64,000 nucleotides of DNA. It comes from Gammaproteobacteria bacterium. Lineage in GTDB: Bacteria > Actinomycetota > Acidimicrobiia > Spongiisociales > UBA4744. Below the pieces are notes generated by a model. It saw only the letters and a program-made list of their open reading frames with translations, was not told the origin of the DNA and ran no database searches. This document shows positions 53,206-61,986 of this stretch, piece after piece (position 1 is the stretch's first letter; every line of letters starts with the position of its first letter). The position numbers and the translations under genes are program-made. The stretch is from assembly GCA_011682695.1 (NCBI GenBank), contig JAACED010000001.1, positions 1 to 64,000 of the forward strand. The letters run 5' to 3'.

Positions 53206-54036
53206 CTACACGTAGGATCGCCATGAATGTCGCGGTTCGTATCCCAGAACTGACCGGGCCTTGTCAATCGACAGCAGCGTCTCGAACCCTTCGACCGGGC
53301 GCGTCAGCGGCACGTCGGGATACACGGCATTCATCAGCGTCCGGCTCGGTCGGTTCATGCACGTATCCGCCGCCGCGACCAGGAATGCCTCCGCTCCCGC
53401 AATCTCGGATTCCAACGCCAGGCGTGTCGCCTGGGCAACGTCGCGTGCATCCACGTATCCCCACAGATTCCAGGCACGAAGCCGCGGATCCTCCCAGAAC
53501 CCGGGAAACCGTTCGTAGTCGGATTCGACCATTACGTTCGAGTAACGAAGCGCCACATACGGTATGCCCGACCACCGGTTGAATTGAACGGCCATCTCTT
53601 CACCGACCAGTTTTGCCAGCGCATAGTGAAACTCCGGCAACCGCGGGTGCTGCTCGTCGATTGGTGCATATCTCGGCTTCTCTCGTTCGAATGGTATGCC
53701 GATGAGTGTTTCACTCGATGCCCACACGACACGCTGCACGCCCCACATCGCCGAGGCCGAGAACACGTTGTAGGTGCTCATCGTGTTCACGCGAAAGGTC
53801 TCTCCATCCGGAAGGATGTTCGGAGCCGGAATCGCGGCCAAGTGGACAATGGCGTCTGCGCCCTCCAGGGCCTCCATGGTCTGGCCAAGATCGGTCAAGT
53901 CGGCAACCAGGGTGGGTGCGTCCGGATCCAGAGATGCTCCCTGGTCCACATTGAGGACCTCGTGACCATGATCGAGCAAGTCCTGGACGACGTGCACGCC
54001 CGCCTTCCCACTCCCGCCCGTAACCACGATCTTCAT
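53206..54036 (-). CDS. NAD-dependent epimerase/dehydratase (extended SDR)
   Basis: 276 residues. NAD motif VTGGSGKAGVHVV at the N-terminus, HLAAIPAP, the SSE triplet in VVWASSETLIG and the catalytic YxxxK in FHYALAKLVGEE. Substrate-binding half is short. Probably acts on a nucleotide sugar or a small sugar derivative. Converges on the DegV gene with 8 bp between stops. Confidence 0.87.
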   Translation of the reverse strand: MKIVVTGGSGKAGVHVVQDLLDHGHEVLNVDQGASLDPDAPTLVADLTDLGQTMEALEGADAIVHLAAIPAPNILPDGETFRVNTMSTYNVFSASAMWGVQRVVWASSETLIGIPFEREKPRYAPIDEQHPRLPEFHYALAKLVGEEMAVQFNRWSGIPYVALRYSNVMVESDYERFPGFWEDPRLRAWNLWGYVDARDVAQATRLALESEIAGAEAFLVAAADTCMNRPSRTLMNAVYPDVPLTRPVEGFETLLSIDKARSVLGYEPRHSWRSYV

Positions 54037-54274
54037 GCGGGCATCCTCTCTCGATCCGACTGCACACCCGACACTAGGAGGCTCGTCTTGCTCGCGGAAC
54101 CGAGTACCGAGTACCTGGTACCGCCACGCACCATCGGCCCAAGACCACGGGGCGAGCGTAACGCCTCAGGCGTGACGGCCCCGCCGCAGGTGTACGCCAC
54201 CCTCGGGGGGATCCTTACATGGGCTCCCCCTGCATGTAGTGTTCGTTCGCAGGGTTTCTACAGGAGGAGGCGAC
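54037..54274. other. 238-bp intergenic region upstream of the pseudokinase gene
   Basis: Holds CGAGTACCGAGTACCTGGTACC (about 54102-54123, related to the palindrome at 17779) and a small inverted repeat AACGCC/GGCGTG near 54158-54172. No ECF-type promoter (GGAAC-N17-CGT) precedes the operon here, so autoregulation by the sigma factor is not evident. Confidence 0.5.
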
Positions 54275-55582
54275 ATGCCACCGCCGCTTCCAGATCGTTA
54301 TCGGCTCGAGCAGAGGCTCGGGCGTGACGGCGATGTCGAGGAGTGGCTGGCCACCGACACGCTGCTCGATCGACCGGTTCTCATTCGAGCTCTTGGCCCA
54401 GAGACCACATCCCGGCGCAGAGAGCAGTTCGTCACATCGTTGCAGGGTGTGGCGGGCGTATCGCACATGCATCTCGCGAACGTGTATTCGGCCGCGCAGG
54501 TCGAGGGAGGTGCCTACTCCGTGACCGAGTGGACCGGCGGCATCACCATGCAGGACCGTCTCAGCGGCGGCGAGACCATGACTCCAGAGGAGTTCATCAC
54601 CAACGCCGCCGGCCTCGCCGGTGCGCTGGCGGCAATGCATCAAGCTTCGGTGCTGCACGGGATGATCGACCCTTCCGCCATCAGATTCTCGAAGGCACAT
54701 CCCGCCAAACTTGGGGCTTTCGGACGACTCCCCACCTCGACCGACGCCGCTTCCGACGTCACAGCGCTGGCCGACACGCTTCAGATCTGCTTGACCGGTG
54801 ACCCGGGCACATTCACAGCACCATCACAACTCGTCGATGGAATCTCTGTAACGGTGGACGAGGCGCTCGCCGAGGCACGATCGGGTGATCTCGATGCTCG
54901 GGGGCTCGCCGAGGCACTTCAGGCCGCACCCAATGCACCAAAGGCTCCTGAACGTTCCTCCGGCTGGACGTGGCGCTGGCTGACTCCCGCCTTCCTGTTG
55001 CTCGTCCTGGCCGCCGGTCTCGTCACCCTCGGCCTTCTCCTCTCCTCTGGATCCGATTCACCCGCCTTGTTCCCTGCACGACCGCCGACATCGACCACGC
55101 CTGCCACGATTCTTCCCCCGATGACCACGACCTCGACGACCGCTCCCCGATCGACCTCGGCCGTCTCGATCGGCGAAACCATGGTGCTCGATCCATACGG
55201 GGACAACGCCGAACACGACGCCAAGCTCCCCCTTCTCACCGATGGAGACATCACGACGTCATGGAGGACCGAGCGCTACTACGATCCTCTGCCGCTCATC
55301 AAACAGGGTGTTGGGATCGTCTTCGCGGTCACGGGCACTCCGACGACGTTCCGAGCCAAGGCGATGAGTAACGGCACCACCTACAGTTTGCTGTGGGCAC
55401 AGGAGATGCCGGCCGAATTCGCCGGCTGGGCTCGGATCGCCGGAGGGACCGTCGCCGGAGGAAGTATCTCTTTGCAGCTCCCGCGTCGCGACGGAGGTTT
55501 CTGGTTGCTCTGGCTGACCGATCTTCCCCAACAGGACGACGGCTACTTCACATCGATCGGCGAAATCGAATTCAGCTCATGA
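54275..55582 (+). CDS. Stand-alone MviN-tail protein: pseudokinase, TM helix and extracellular discoidin-like domain
   Basis: 435 residues. Residues about 7-225 follow a Ser/Thr kinase fold but lack catalysis: the HRD loop reads LHGMIDPSAIRF and the DFG reads LGAFG, and no glycine-rich ATP loop is seen. One helix spans about 235-257, then a Thr/Pro linker (270-295) and a beta-sandwich (about 300-435) with DPYGDNAEHDAKLPLLTDGDITTSW, typical of discoidin/carbohydrate-binding modules. This is the architecture of the C-terminal half of mycobacterial MviN (Rv3910), here without the 14-helix flippase. GGAGGAGG precedes the ATG. Overlaps the sigma gene by 4 bp. Confidence 0.85.
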   Translation: MPPPLPDRYRLEQRLGRDGDVEEWLATDTLLDRPVLIRALGPETTSRRREQFVTSLQGVAGVSHMHLANVYSAAQVEGGAYSVTEWTGGITMQDRLSGGETMTPEEFITNAAGLAGALAAMHQASVLHGMIDPSAIRFSKAHPAKLGAFGRLPTSTDAASDVTALADTLQICLTGDPGTFTAPSQLVDGISVTVDEALAEARSGDLDARGLAEALQAAPNAPKAPERSSGWTWRWLTPAFLLLVLAAGLVTLGLLLSSGSDSPALFPARPPTSTTPATILPPMTTTSTTAPRSTSAVSIGETMVLDPYGDNAEHDAKLPLLTDGDITTSWRTERYYDPLPLIKQGVGIVFAVTGTPTTFRAKAMSNGTTYSLLWAQEMPAEFAGWARIAGGTVAGGSISLQLPRRDGGFWLLWLTDLPQQDDGYFTSIGEIEFSS

Positions 55583-56148
55583 GCAGTGATCAAGTACTCC
55601 TGGACCGCTTCTTGGCCGGAGACCGTCGTGCCTTCGACGAGCTGATGCTGCGCCATGAGGATCGTGTCTTCGGACTCGGTTTCCGCATGCTCGGCAACCG
55701 AGAGGACGCCCTCGATGCCACCCAGCAGACCTTCCTCACCGTCTTCCGAAAAGCCCATCAGTTCTCAGGTCGCTCAACGTTCGCAACGTGGCTGTACCGA
55801 GTGGCAATGAACACCTGCTACGACCGTCTTCGCAAGGCCAAACGTAGGCGTACGGTCCCTATGCCGGAATCCTCAGATCCGCCTGACCTGGCATCACAGG
55901 ACGCTCTCACCTCTGCCGAACTCCGTCCCGACCTCATCGAGGCGCTTACCTCACTGCAACCGGAGTTTCGCGCCGCGGTCATGCTTGTCGACCTCGAGGA
56001 CCTTCCTTTCGAGGAAGTTGCGCAAATCCTCGACGTGCCCATCGGTACGGTGAAATCGCGCGTCCACCGCGGCAGGAAACTTCTCGCCGCAACACTCCGG
56101 AACTTTCGCGATGTCTCCGTGCATCAAAAGGACGATGACCATGCATGA
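55579..56148 (+). CDS. sigM: ECF sigma factor, SigM-like
   Basis: 189 residues. Region 2 (about 8-85: FDELMLRHEDRVFGLGFRMLGNREDALDATQQTFL...WLYRVAMNTCYDRLRKAKRRR) and region 4 (about 130-180: LQPEFRAAVMLVDLEDLPFEEVAQILDVPIGTVKSRVHRGRKLL) are complete. Gene order pseudokinase-sigM-anti-sigma-trxB-trxA-cwlM is that of M. tuberculosis sigM. Its likely promoter class (GGAAC-N16-18-CGT) is seen upstream of the zinc-finger gene at 432. Confidence 0.92.
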   Translation: MSSDQVLLDRFLAGDRRAFDELMLRHEDRVFGLGFRMLGNREDALDATQQTFLTVFRKAHQFSGRSTFATWLYRVAMNTCYDRLRKAKRRRTVPMPESSDPPDLASQDALTSAELRPDLIEALTSLQPEFRAAVMLVDLEDLPFEEVAQILDVPIGTVKSRVHRGRKLLAATLRNFRDVSVHQKDDDHA

Positions 56149-56827
56149 TCACGACATCGAACGCATCGCAGCCGTTGCCGAAGAACGGCTCACCGAGAGC
56201 GAACTCGCTGCTGCCGAAGCGGCCATTGCCTCCTGCGAACGTTGCTCTCGCGACCTCGAGGATCACCGCTTGGCGCTCACCTTCATGGGTCAGGCTCCGA
56301 AGCCGGCAATGACAGAACTCGAACGGGCATCACTTCACCGAGCCATCCGTCAGGTCACTGCGCCCAAGCCAACACGTTGGATGCGCCTCGTCCCTGCCTT
56401 TGCCGCGGCAGCAGCTCTCGTGATGGTGCTGGGTGTCGCTTCATTGCTCGGTCGCGGAGGTGACGTCAATATCGAGACGCTCGCTCCTGCGGCCATGGAC
56501 TCGACCACCTCCGCCACCGCCAAGAGCAGCGAAGACTCCGTCCCCCAGCAGGAGAGCGCTCGTGATTTCTCCGCTGCCCCCGCACCGGCGGGATTCACCC
56601 CAGACCTGCCCGCACTCGCCGGGCAGCTTCGTTCCCTCCCTGATTCTTCCACTCTCGAGGAGTATGCGTGCGACCCGGAAGCGTTGCAGGAAGCGACTCG
56701 GCCCCCCGTCGCCGTTGCCGACGTCATGATCGAAGGCCGCGCCGCCCTGCTCTACGTCTATCCAAGAACCGCCCTCGTATTCGACGCTGAAACCTGCGAC
56801 CTGCTCCAACGAATTCCAGCCCAGTAA
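56141..56827 (+). CDS. Anti-sigma factor (RsmA-like), one transmembrane helix
   Basis: 228 residues. The cytoplasmic N-terminus has the CxxC of a zinc anti-sigma domain (Cys32, Cys35), but the His normally four residues before is Ala28, so the HxxxCxxC motif is incomplete. A helix follows near 83-105, then a Ser/Thr/Pro-rich linker and an external domain with two cysteines (YACDPEAL, AETCDLL). It overlaps the sigma gene by 8 bp and should hold that factor at the membrane. ATG 56135 is another possible start. Confidence 0.85.
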   Translation: MHDHDIERIAAVAEERLTESELAAAEAAIASCERCSRDLEDHRLALTFMGQAPKPAMTELERASLHRAIRQVTAPKPTRWMRLVPAFAAAAALVMVLGVASLLGRGGDVNIETLAPAAMDSTTSATAKSSEDSVPQQESARDFSAAPAPAGFTPDLPALAGQLRSLPDSSTLEEYACDPEALQEATRPPVAVADVMIEGRAALLYVYPRTALVFDAETCDLLQRIPAQ

Positions 56828-56898
56828 CGGGGTCCGATCGACTCGATCGAGACTCACCCGAGCTGCCGGGTCATGGGAACTGTCACACCATCTACGAA

Positions 56899-56945
56899 TT
56901 CGGAGCTCGCCGACCGTGGCTCACCACCCCGTTGGCGACTCCGAA
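56899..56945 (+). terminator. Imperfect hairpin after the anti-sigma gene
   Basis: TTCGGAG (56899-56905) pairs with CTCCGAA (56939-56945), continued after a small mismatch by CGCC/GGCG. It separates the sigma/anti-sigma genes from the trx group. Confidence 0.55.
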
Positions 56946-56990
56946 CTCCACACAGATTGTCTTAGGTGTGCGGCTATCCTGAATAGCTCT

Positions 56991-57275
56991 ATGAACGACA
57001 TGGCTACTCGCTTCGCGGACCTCCTCGAGACTGTTGCCACAAAGATCCGCTCACTCACCGTCGATCGGCTCGCCCGGGCCATTCGGATAGCGACAGCGGG
57101 TCTGGTGGCATTTGTCTTGGTGGTGATCGCTCTCATCTACCTGGTCGTGGCAATCTTCCGGGCGGTCTCCGTCCCTTTGACCATGGAAGGCGCTTACGCT
57201 GCATTCGGTGGACTATTCCTCATCGCCGGCGTGTTCGTGTGGCAGAAGCGCAAACCCAAGGAAGACAATGACTGA
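56991..57275 (+). CDS. Small membrane protein preceding trxB
   Basis: 94 residues: an amphipathic N-terminal helix (ATRFADLLETVATKIRSLTVDRLARAIRIA) and two hydrophobic helices near 38-60 and 64-82, ending in a charged tail. It resembles small holin-like or DUF-type proteins found before trxB in some actinobacteria. Its 3' end overlaps trxB by 8 bp, so it is the first gene of membrane protein-trxB-trxA. Confidence 0.75.
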   Translation: MNDMATRFADLLETVATKIRSLTVDRLARAIRIATAGLVAFVLVVIALIYLVVAIFRAVSVPLTMEGAYAAFGGLFLIAGVFVWQKRKPKEDND

Positions 57276-58191
57276 AGAAATCATCATCGTCGGATCGGGC
57301 CCCGCCGGGCTCACCGCGGCCCTCTACGCAGCAAGGGGTGGCAATACTCCCCTCGTCATTGAAGGCAGTCAGGCGGGCGGGCAACTGATGCTCACCACCG
57401 AAATCGAGAACTTCCCCGGTTTCCCAGATGGCCTCCTGGGACCGGAACTCATGGATCGCATGCGCAAACAGGCCGAACGCTTTGGTGCGCGCATGATTAC
57501 TTCTGACGTTTCGAAAGTCGATCTCGGTGTTTCTCCATTCAACGTGTGGATCGGTGATGATGCGTATTCGGCTCGATCCATCATCGTGTCCACAGGGGCT
57601 TCGGCCAAGTGGCTGGGGATCCCCGGCGAGGACCGCCTACTTGGCCGCGGTGTTTCATCCTGCGCGACCTGTGATGGCTTCTTCTTCCGGGACCAGGAGA
57701 TCATCGTCGTGGGTGGAGGAGATACGGCCATGGAGGAAGCCCTCTTCTTGACCACTTTTGCCACGACAGTCCATATCGTGCATCGGCGCGACCAGTTCCG
57801 CGCTTCGGCGGTCATGACACAACGAGCACTCGCACATCCGAAAATCAACGTGATCTGGGATACGGTGCTCGAAGAAGTCCTCGGTGAGGATGAAGTCACC
57901 GCGGTACGCCTCCGCAACGTCAAGACCGATGCGGTAACCGAGATGCCGATCAGTGGCGTGTTCGTCGCCATCGGCCACAAGCCGAACACCGATCTGTTCA
58001 GAGGACAGCTCGAGATGGACGAAGTCGGCTATCTGTCCCTCACCGGTCCCGCTTCAACCCAGACGTCCGTTGCCGGCGTGTTTGCGGCCGGGGATGTCGC
58101 CGATTCTCTCTACCGTCAGGCGATTACGGCCGCCGGGACAGGAGCAAGAGCCGCCATCGACGCTCGCCGATGGCTCGAAGCACAGCAATGA
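57268..58191 (+). CDS. trxB: Thioredoxin reductase
   Basis: 307 residues. FAD motif IIIVGSGPAGLTAALYA (5-21), redox centre CATC (132-135) followed by DGFFF, NADPH motif VVGGGDTAMEEALFLT and the second FAD motif GVFAAGDV. It reduces thioredoxin with NADPH. The only residual question is specificity, but trxA follows 46 bp downstream. Confidence 0.97.
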   Translation: MTEEIIIVGSGPAGLTAALYAARGGNTPLVIEGSQAGGQLMLTTEIENFPGFPDGLLGPELMDRMRKQAERFGARMITSDVSKVDLGVSPFNVWIGDDAYSARSIIVSTGASAKWLGIPGEDRLLGRGVSSCATCDGFFFRDQEIIVVGGGDTAMEEALFLTTFATTVHIVHRRDQFRASAVMTQRALAHPKINVIWDTVLEEVLGEDEVTAVRLRNVKTDAVTEMPISGVFVAIGHKPNTDLFRGQLEMDEVGYLSLTGPASTQTSVAGVFAAGDVADSLYRQAITAAGTGARAAIDARRWLEAQQ

Positions 58192-58237
58192 ACCAGAACC
58201 ACCACAGGCTCTACGACACGATCTGAGGAGGCCCCTC

Positions 58238-58564
58238 TTGGCCGAGCACACCCTGACCATCACGACCGACAATTTCGCTGACGCCATCGACACAGACACA
58301 CCGATCCTGATCGACTTCTGGGCCGAGTGGTGCGGCCCATGCCGGATGGTTGCACCGATTCTCGACGAGATCGCCAGTGAGTATCCCGGCAAGATCACCA
58401 TCGGAAAACTCAACGTCGATGAGAACCCTTCCTTGGCCGCAGCCCACGACGTCATGAGTATTCCCACCATGATTCTCTTCGACAAGGGAAAAGAACAGCG
58501 ACGAATCGTCGGTGCCCGTCCAAAGCACGCCATGGTGGCCGAGCTCGCACAATTCCTCAGATAA
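58238..58564 (+). CDS. trxA: Thioredoxin
   Basis: 108 residues from TTG 58238, chosen because GAGGAGG lies 6 nt before it and the domain begins immediately. Active site WCGPC (Cys32, Cys35), conserved cis-Pro in SIPTMILF. Receives electrons from TrxB; in this operon it probably serves oxidative-stress responses controlled by the sigma factor. Confidence 0.96.
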   Translation: MAEHTLTITTDNFADAIDTDTPILIDFWAEWCGPCRMVAPILDEIASEYPGKITIGKLNVDENPSLAAAHDVMSIPTMILFDKGKEQRRIVGARPKHAMVAELAQFLR

Positions 58565-58672
58565 GGCCTGTCTCTGCACCAGTTACAGCAAGGGCAAGCG
58601 TGACGGCTCCCTCGGCACGCCGGGTGCGCTGCCGAGTACCTTCTTGTTTGTGAACCTGCAACGATGAGAGCT

Positions 58673-59647
58673 ATGAGGCTCTACCGTGTCGGCTCATCAG
58701 GAGCGCCCATTCGCGACATCCAGATCCGACTGGGCGCGCTCGGGTTTCCTTGCAGCAGCGATCCGCCCGGCGAGTTTCGCGAGGCCACGCGACTGGCCGT
58801 CATCTCTTTCCAGTCAGAACGAGGGCTTCCTGCAGACGGGATCATCGGACAGGACACGTGGCGAGCCCTCTACGAGGCCGGATACAAGCTCGGTGACCGG
58901 CTCCTCTACAACAAACGGCCCATGTTCCGAGGCGATGACGTCGCAGAACTTCAACGCCGGCTCAATGCTCTCGGTTTCGATGCGGGCAAGGTCGACGGTA
59001 TCTTCGGTCCGAACACGGTTCGTGCAGTACTCGAATTCCAGCAGAACCGATGGCTCTCCGAGGACGGTGTCGCAGGACCCGAGATCGTCGCCGAACTCGA
59101 TCTCGTCTCCAAAGCCACACGAAAGACCGGCCGCGACGCGATCCGTGAGCGAGAGTGGCTCCGCGGTCTCCCCCGCTCGATTGCAGGAGCACGTGTCTTC
59201 ATCGATGCCGCCTGTGGGCTGGATGAAGAGGCGCAGGCCACATGGGAGGCGGCCGTCTCAACCGCAACGACCATCCAGGAACTGGGAGCTATCCCTCTCC
59301 TCGCTCGCAGCGCGGACGCCAGACCACCCGAGAGAATCCGAGCCCTACGCGCCAATCGCCTCGGAGCCGACCTCATCGTTGGTTTCCGGTTCCCTGCAGG
59401 TACAGACCCTCTCATCACTTTCTTCGCCTCGTCCAAGAGTCACAGCGAGGCAGGTGCCGCTCTCGCATCACATCTCGGCGCTGAGCTCTCCTTGCCTGTC
59501 AACGGACGCGCCCAGTCGCTTCTCAAAGAAACCCGGGCCCCCGCCGTGGTGATCTGTCATCCCTCTCCCGACGCCGAACTTGGAGTCTCTGTGGCGCGAG
59601 CACTCTCCTCATTCTTCTCCCATGCAAGAGATCTCACCGACGACTGA
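58673..59647 (+). CDS. cwlM: CwlM-like pseudo-amidase with two peptidoglycan-binding domains
   Basis: 324 residues from ATG 58673 (58664 is an alternative). Two PG-binding-1 repeats (SGAPIRDIQIRLGALGFPC... and RGDDVAELQRRLNALGFDAGKVDGIFGPNT...) precede an Amidase_3-like domain. Both zinc histidines of true amidases are gone: the DPGHGG site reads DAACG and the SxHxN site reads VGFRF. Mycobacterial CwlM also lacks the ligands and is a cytoplasmic, phosphorylated activator of MurA. No signal peptide here either, so a regulatory role in peptidoglycan precursor synthesis is likely. Confidence 0.9.
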   Translation: MRLYRVGSSGAPIRDIQIRLGALGFPCSSDPPGEFREATRLAVISFQSERGLPADGIIGQDTWRALYEAGYKLGDRLLYNKRPMFRGDDVAELQRRLNALGFDAGKVDGIFGPNTVRAVLEFQQNRWLSEDGVAGPEIVAELDLVSKATRKTGRDAIREREWLRGLPRSIAGARVFIDAACGLDEEAQATWEAAVSTATTIQELGAIPLLARSADARPPERIRALRANRLGADLIVGFRFPAGTDPLITFFASSKSHSEAGAALASHLGAELSLPVNGRAQSLLKETRAPAVVICHPSPDAELGVSVARALSSFFSHARDLTDD

Positions 59648-59675
59648 GTGCACCTCCTTGGAAGCCGACCTATTA

Positions 59676-59687
59676 CGTCACGTGACG
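59676..59687. other. Palindrome CGTCACGTGACG between cwlM and parB
   Basis: A perfect 12-bp palindrome in the 111-bp gap between convergent genes. It shares the TCACGTGA core with parS but not the outer TGTT/AACA bases. Confidence 0.4.
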
Positions 59688-59758
59688 GTACTGGGTCCAG
59701 CAGGAGGGGTTTGGCCGGCAACATCGGGATTTCGACCTCGCTCGCTCATCGCGGACCT

Positions 59759-60598
59759 CTAGAGAAGATCTTTGAAGATTCTCTCCAAATCATCCAGGGA
59801 AGAGAACTCGATGGAGATCCTTCCCTTTTTCTTTGCTCCGTAACGAATATGGACCGGAGCCTTGAGCGAATCTTGAAGCCGTTCTTCCAGAGCGATGATC
59901 GCCGCAGGTCGCGCGGCCCTCACCCTTCTCGATTTCTCCCCCACCCTATTGCGAACCCGAACAGCGTCCTCAACCTGTCGAACCGACCAGCCTTCCTCCG
60001 CCGCCTTGTGGGCCACATGCTCGCAGAATGCCCGATCTTCCAACCCAAGAAGCGCTCGTGCGTGACCTCCGGTCAGCTCGCCACGTTCCAGCATCCCTTG
60101 TATCGATGCGGGTAGCTGTAGTAGACGCAGAGCATTGGTCACAGCGGAACGAGACTTCCCGACCCTCCTCCCGATCTCTTCGTGCGTCAATAAGAAGTCG
60201 TCGAGTAGCTGTTGATAGGCAGCGGCTTCCTCGAGCACCGTGAGGTCTTCCCTCTGGAGATTCTCGATCAACGCTTCCGTCAGGAGCTTGTCGTCCTCTC
60301 CTTGTCTGATGATGACGGGCAACTCGGAGAGACCGACTCTCCGGGCGGCGCGGAGCCTACGCTCTCCGGCCACCAGCGTGTAGACCCCTTCGTCGTTGTC
60401 GTTCACGATTATCGGTTGGAGCAGCCCCACCTCCTGAATCGAAGCGGCCAACGATGCCAGTGCCTCTTCGTCGAAGTTCTCCCTCGGTTGGCGCGGATTC
60501 GGCCGTATCTTCTCGATCGGAATGATTGAGAACGTACGTTCGGCCTTAGGAATCAGCGCTTCCAGGCCGCGACCAAGGCCGCTCTTTCTAGTCGGCAT
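59759..60598 (-). CDS. parB: Chromosome partitioning protein ParB
   Basis: 279 residues. Begins RKSGLGRGLEALIP (the ParA-binding end), then IRPNPRQPRENFDEEALASLAASIQEVG, the CTP-binding GERRLRAA, ENLQREDLTVLEEA, and the parS-binding HTH GRRVGKSRSAVTNALRLLQLP. It spreads from parS as a CTP-dependent clamp. The start overlaps the parA stop by 11 bp. Confidence 0.97.
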   Translation of the reverse strand: MPTRKSGLGRGLEALIPKAERTFSIIPIEKIRPNPRQPRENFDEEALASLAASIQEVGLLQPIIVNDNDEGVYTLVAGERRLRAARRVGLSELPVIIRQGEDDKLLTEALIENLQREDLTVLEEAAAYQQLLDDFLLTHEEIGRRVGKSRSAVTNALRLLQLPASIQGMLERGELTGGHARALLGLEDRAFCEHVAHKAAEEGWSVRQVEDAVRVRNRVGEKSRRVRAARPAAIIALEERLQDSLKAPVHIRYGAKKKGRISIEFSSLDDLERIFKDLL

Positions 60599-61385
60599 GC
60601 TCGCCTCCCTCATGGCGATCCACGAACTCTCTCCCAAGTTGTCGGTAGGCAATGGCGCCGCGGCTCATCGGATCAAAGGCTTCGATCGGCTGCCCGTACG
60701 AAGGCGCCTCAGACAGTCGGACCGACCTGGGAATGACCGTGCGGTAGGCAACTTCTCCGAAAAACTCTCTCACCTGCGCAACGACATCGGCCGACAGATT
60801 CGTCCTTCCGTCATACATCGTCAGTACGACACCCCCGATTCGCAGGTCCGGATTGAGGTTTCCACTGACCAGTTCGATATTCTGCATCAACTGGCTCAGG
60901 CCCTCGAGGGCGTAATACTCACACTGGATCGGGATGAGCACCTCGTCTGCTGCGGCGAGTGCATTCACCGTAAGAAGGCCCAACGACGGCGGGCAATCCA
61001 TGAGTATGAAATCGTACTCCCCATTCAGATCTCGCAGTGCGTTCTGCAGTCGAAGCTCTCTAGAGAACATCGAAACCAACTCGATCTCTGCGCCGGCTAG
61101 ATCGATCGTGGCGGGGACAACGAAGAGGTCTCGATAGCTCGTTCCCTCAACTGCATCCTCGATTGCGGCGCCGCCGACCAGGACGTCGTACGTGGATACG
61201 CTCACCGATGCACGATCTACACCAAATCCTGACGTGGCGTTTCCTTGCGGATCCAGGTCGACGACCAAGATGCGTTTCCCTTGAAAGGCAAGGGTTGCTG
61301 CAAGGTTGATGGCGGTCGTGGATTTACCCACCCCGCCCTTCTGATTGGTGATCGCGACGATCGATGTGTGTCTGTCAGTCTCCAC
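60588..61385 (-). CDS. parA: Chromosome partitioning ATPase ParA
   Basis: 265 residues from GTG 61385. Deviant Walker A KGGVGKST (16-23), VDLDPQGNATSG, DCPPSLGLLTVNAL and the C-terminal DNA-binding region. Starts inside the 3' end of rsmG (11-bp overlap). With ParB and parS it segregates the origin region. Confidence 0.97.
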   Translation of the reverse strand: METDRHTSIVAITNQKGGVGKSTTAINLAATLAFQGKRILVVDLDPQGNATSGFGVDRASVSVSTYDVLVGGAAIEDAVEGTSYRDLFVVPATIDLAGAEIELVSMFSRELRLQNALRDLNGEYDFILMDCPPSLGLLTVNALAAADEVLIPIQCEYYALEGLSQLMQNIELVSGNLNPDLRIGGVVLTMYDGRTNLSADVVAQVREFFGEVAYRTVIPRSVRLSEAPSYGQPIEAFDPMSRGAIAYRQLGREFVDRHEGGEHAD

Positions 61386-61986
61386 AGTGCTGCATGATAA
61401 GCAGCCATCCTGAAGGGTCAAGGACCTGGACTTCCACGATACGTCCGCCAAGCTCTTGCCAGCGCGGATCTGCGGTACGACGATGTGCCAACCCGATGAC
61501 CGCCTTCCCCCCAGGCATCAGCACGTTCGCCATCACTTCCACCGCATCGGAAGGACCAAGCACGGCTCGCATGGTGACCGCCTCACATGCCCGCTGCTCC
61601 CGCACGTCCCCGACCAACGCCTCGGTGTTCGCCAACCCGAGCACCCGGATTGCCCTTCTCAACAGTCGTACACGCTTCGTCGACCGATCCAGCAGCGTGA
61701 CGGCCGTTTGAGGAAACGCCACTGCGACCGGGATCCCCGGCAATCCAGCTCCAGAGCCGGCGTCGATCAGCCGCTTCGGTGGATGATCCCTCCATCCGAT
61801 ACAAAAACTCAGGGCGTCCACGATATGGCGGGTCCAGAGACGATCGCCTTCAGTGGGGGAGAGGAGCCCCGCCGGAATTGCCTCTTGAGTGAGCCACCGC
61901 TCGAATTCCTTCAGTAGCTCCCACTGCTCAGGACGAAGATCGACCCCCAACCACTCACTGATTCGCGGTTGAGGGTCATGTTTCAC
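61375..61986 (-). CDS. rsmG: 16S rRNA (guanine527-N7)-methyltransferase RsmG
   Basis: 203 residues. ERWLTQEAIPAGLLSPTEGDRLWTRHIVDALSF, then LIDAGSGAGLPGIPVAV (SAM motif I) and LLDRSTKRVRLLRRA are diagnostic. Methylates G527 of 16S rRNA. The GTG start at 61986 lies within the parS palindrome; an ATG at 61980 is in another frame. Part of the jag-rsmG-parA-parB unit. Confidence 0.96.
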   Translation of the reverse strand: MKHDPQPRISEWLGVDLRPEQWELLKEFERWLTQEAIPAGLLSPTEGDRLWTRHIVDALSFCIGWRDHPPKRLIDAGSGAGLPGIPVAVAFPQTAVTLLDRSTKRVRLLRRAIRVLGLANTEALVGDVREQRACEAVTMRAVLGPSDAVEVMANVLMPGGKAVIGLAHRRTADPRWQELGGRIVEVQVLDPSGWLLIMQHCGD

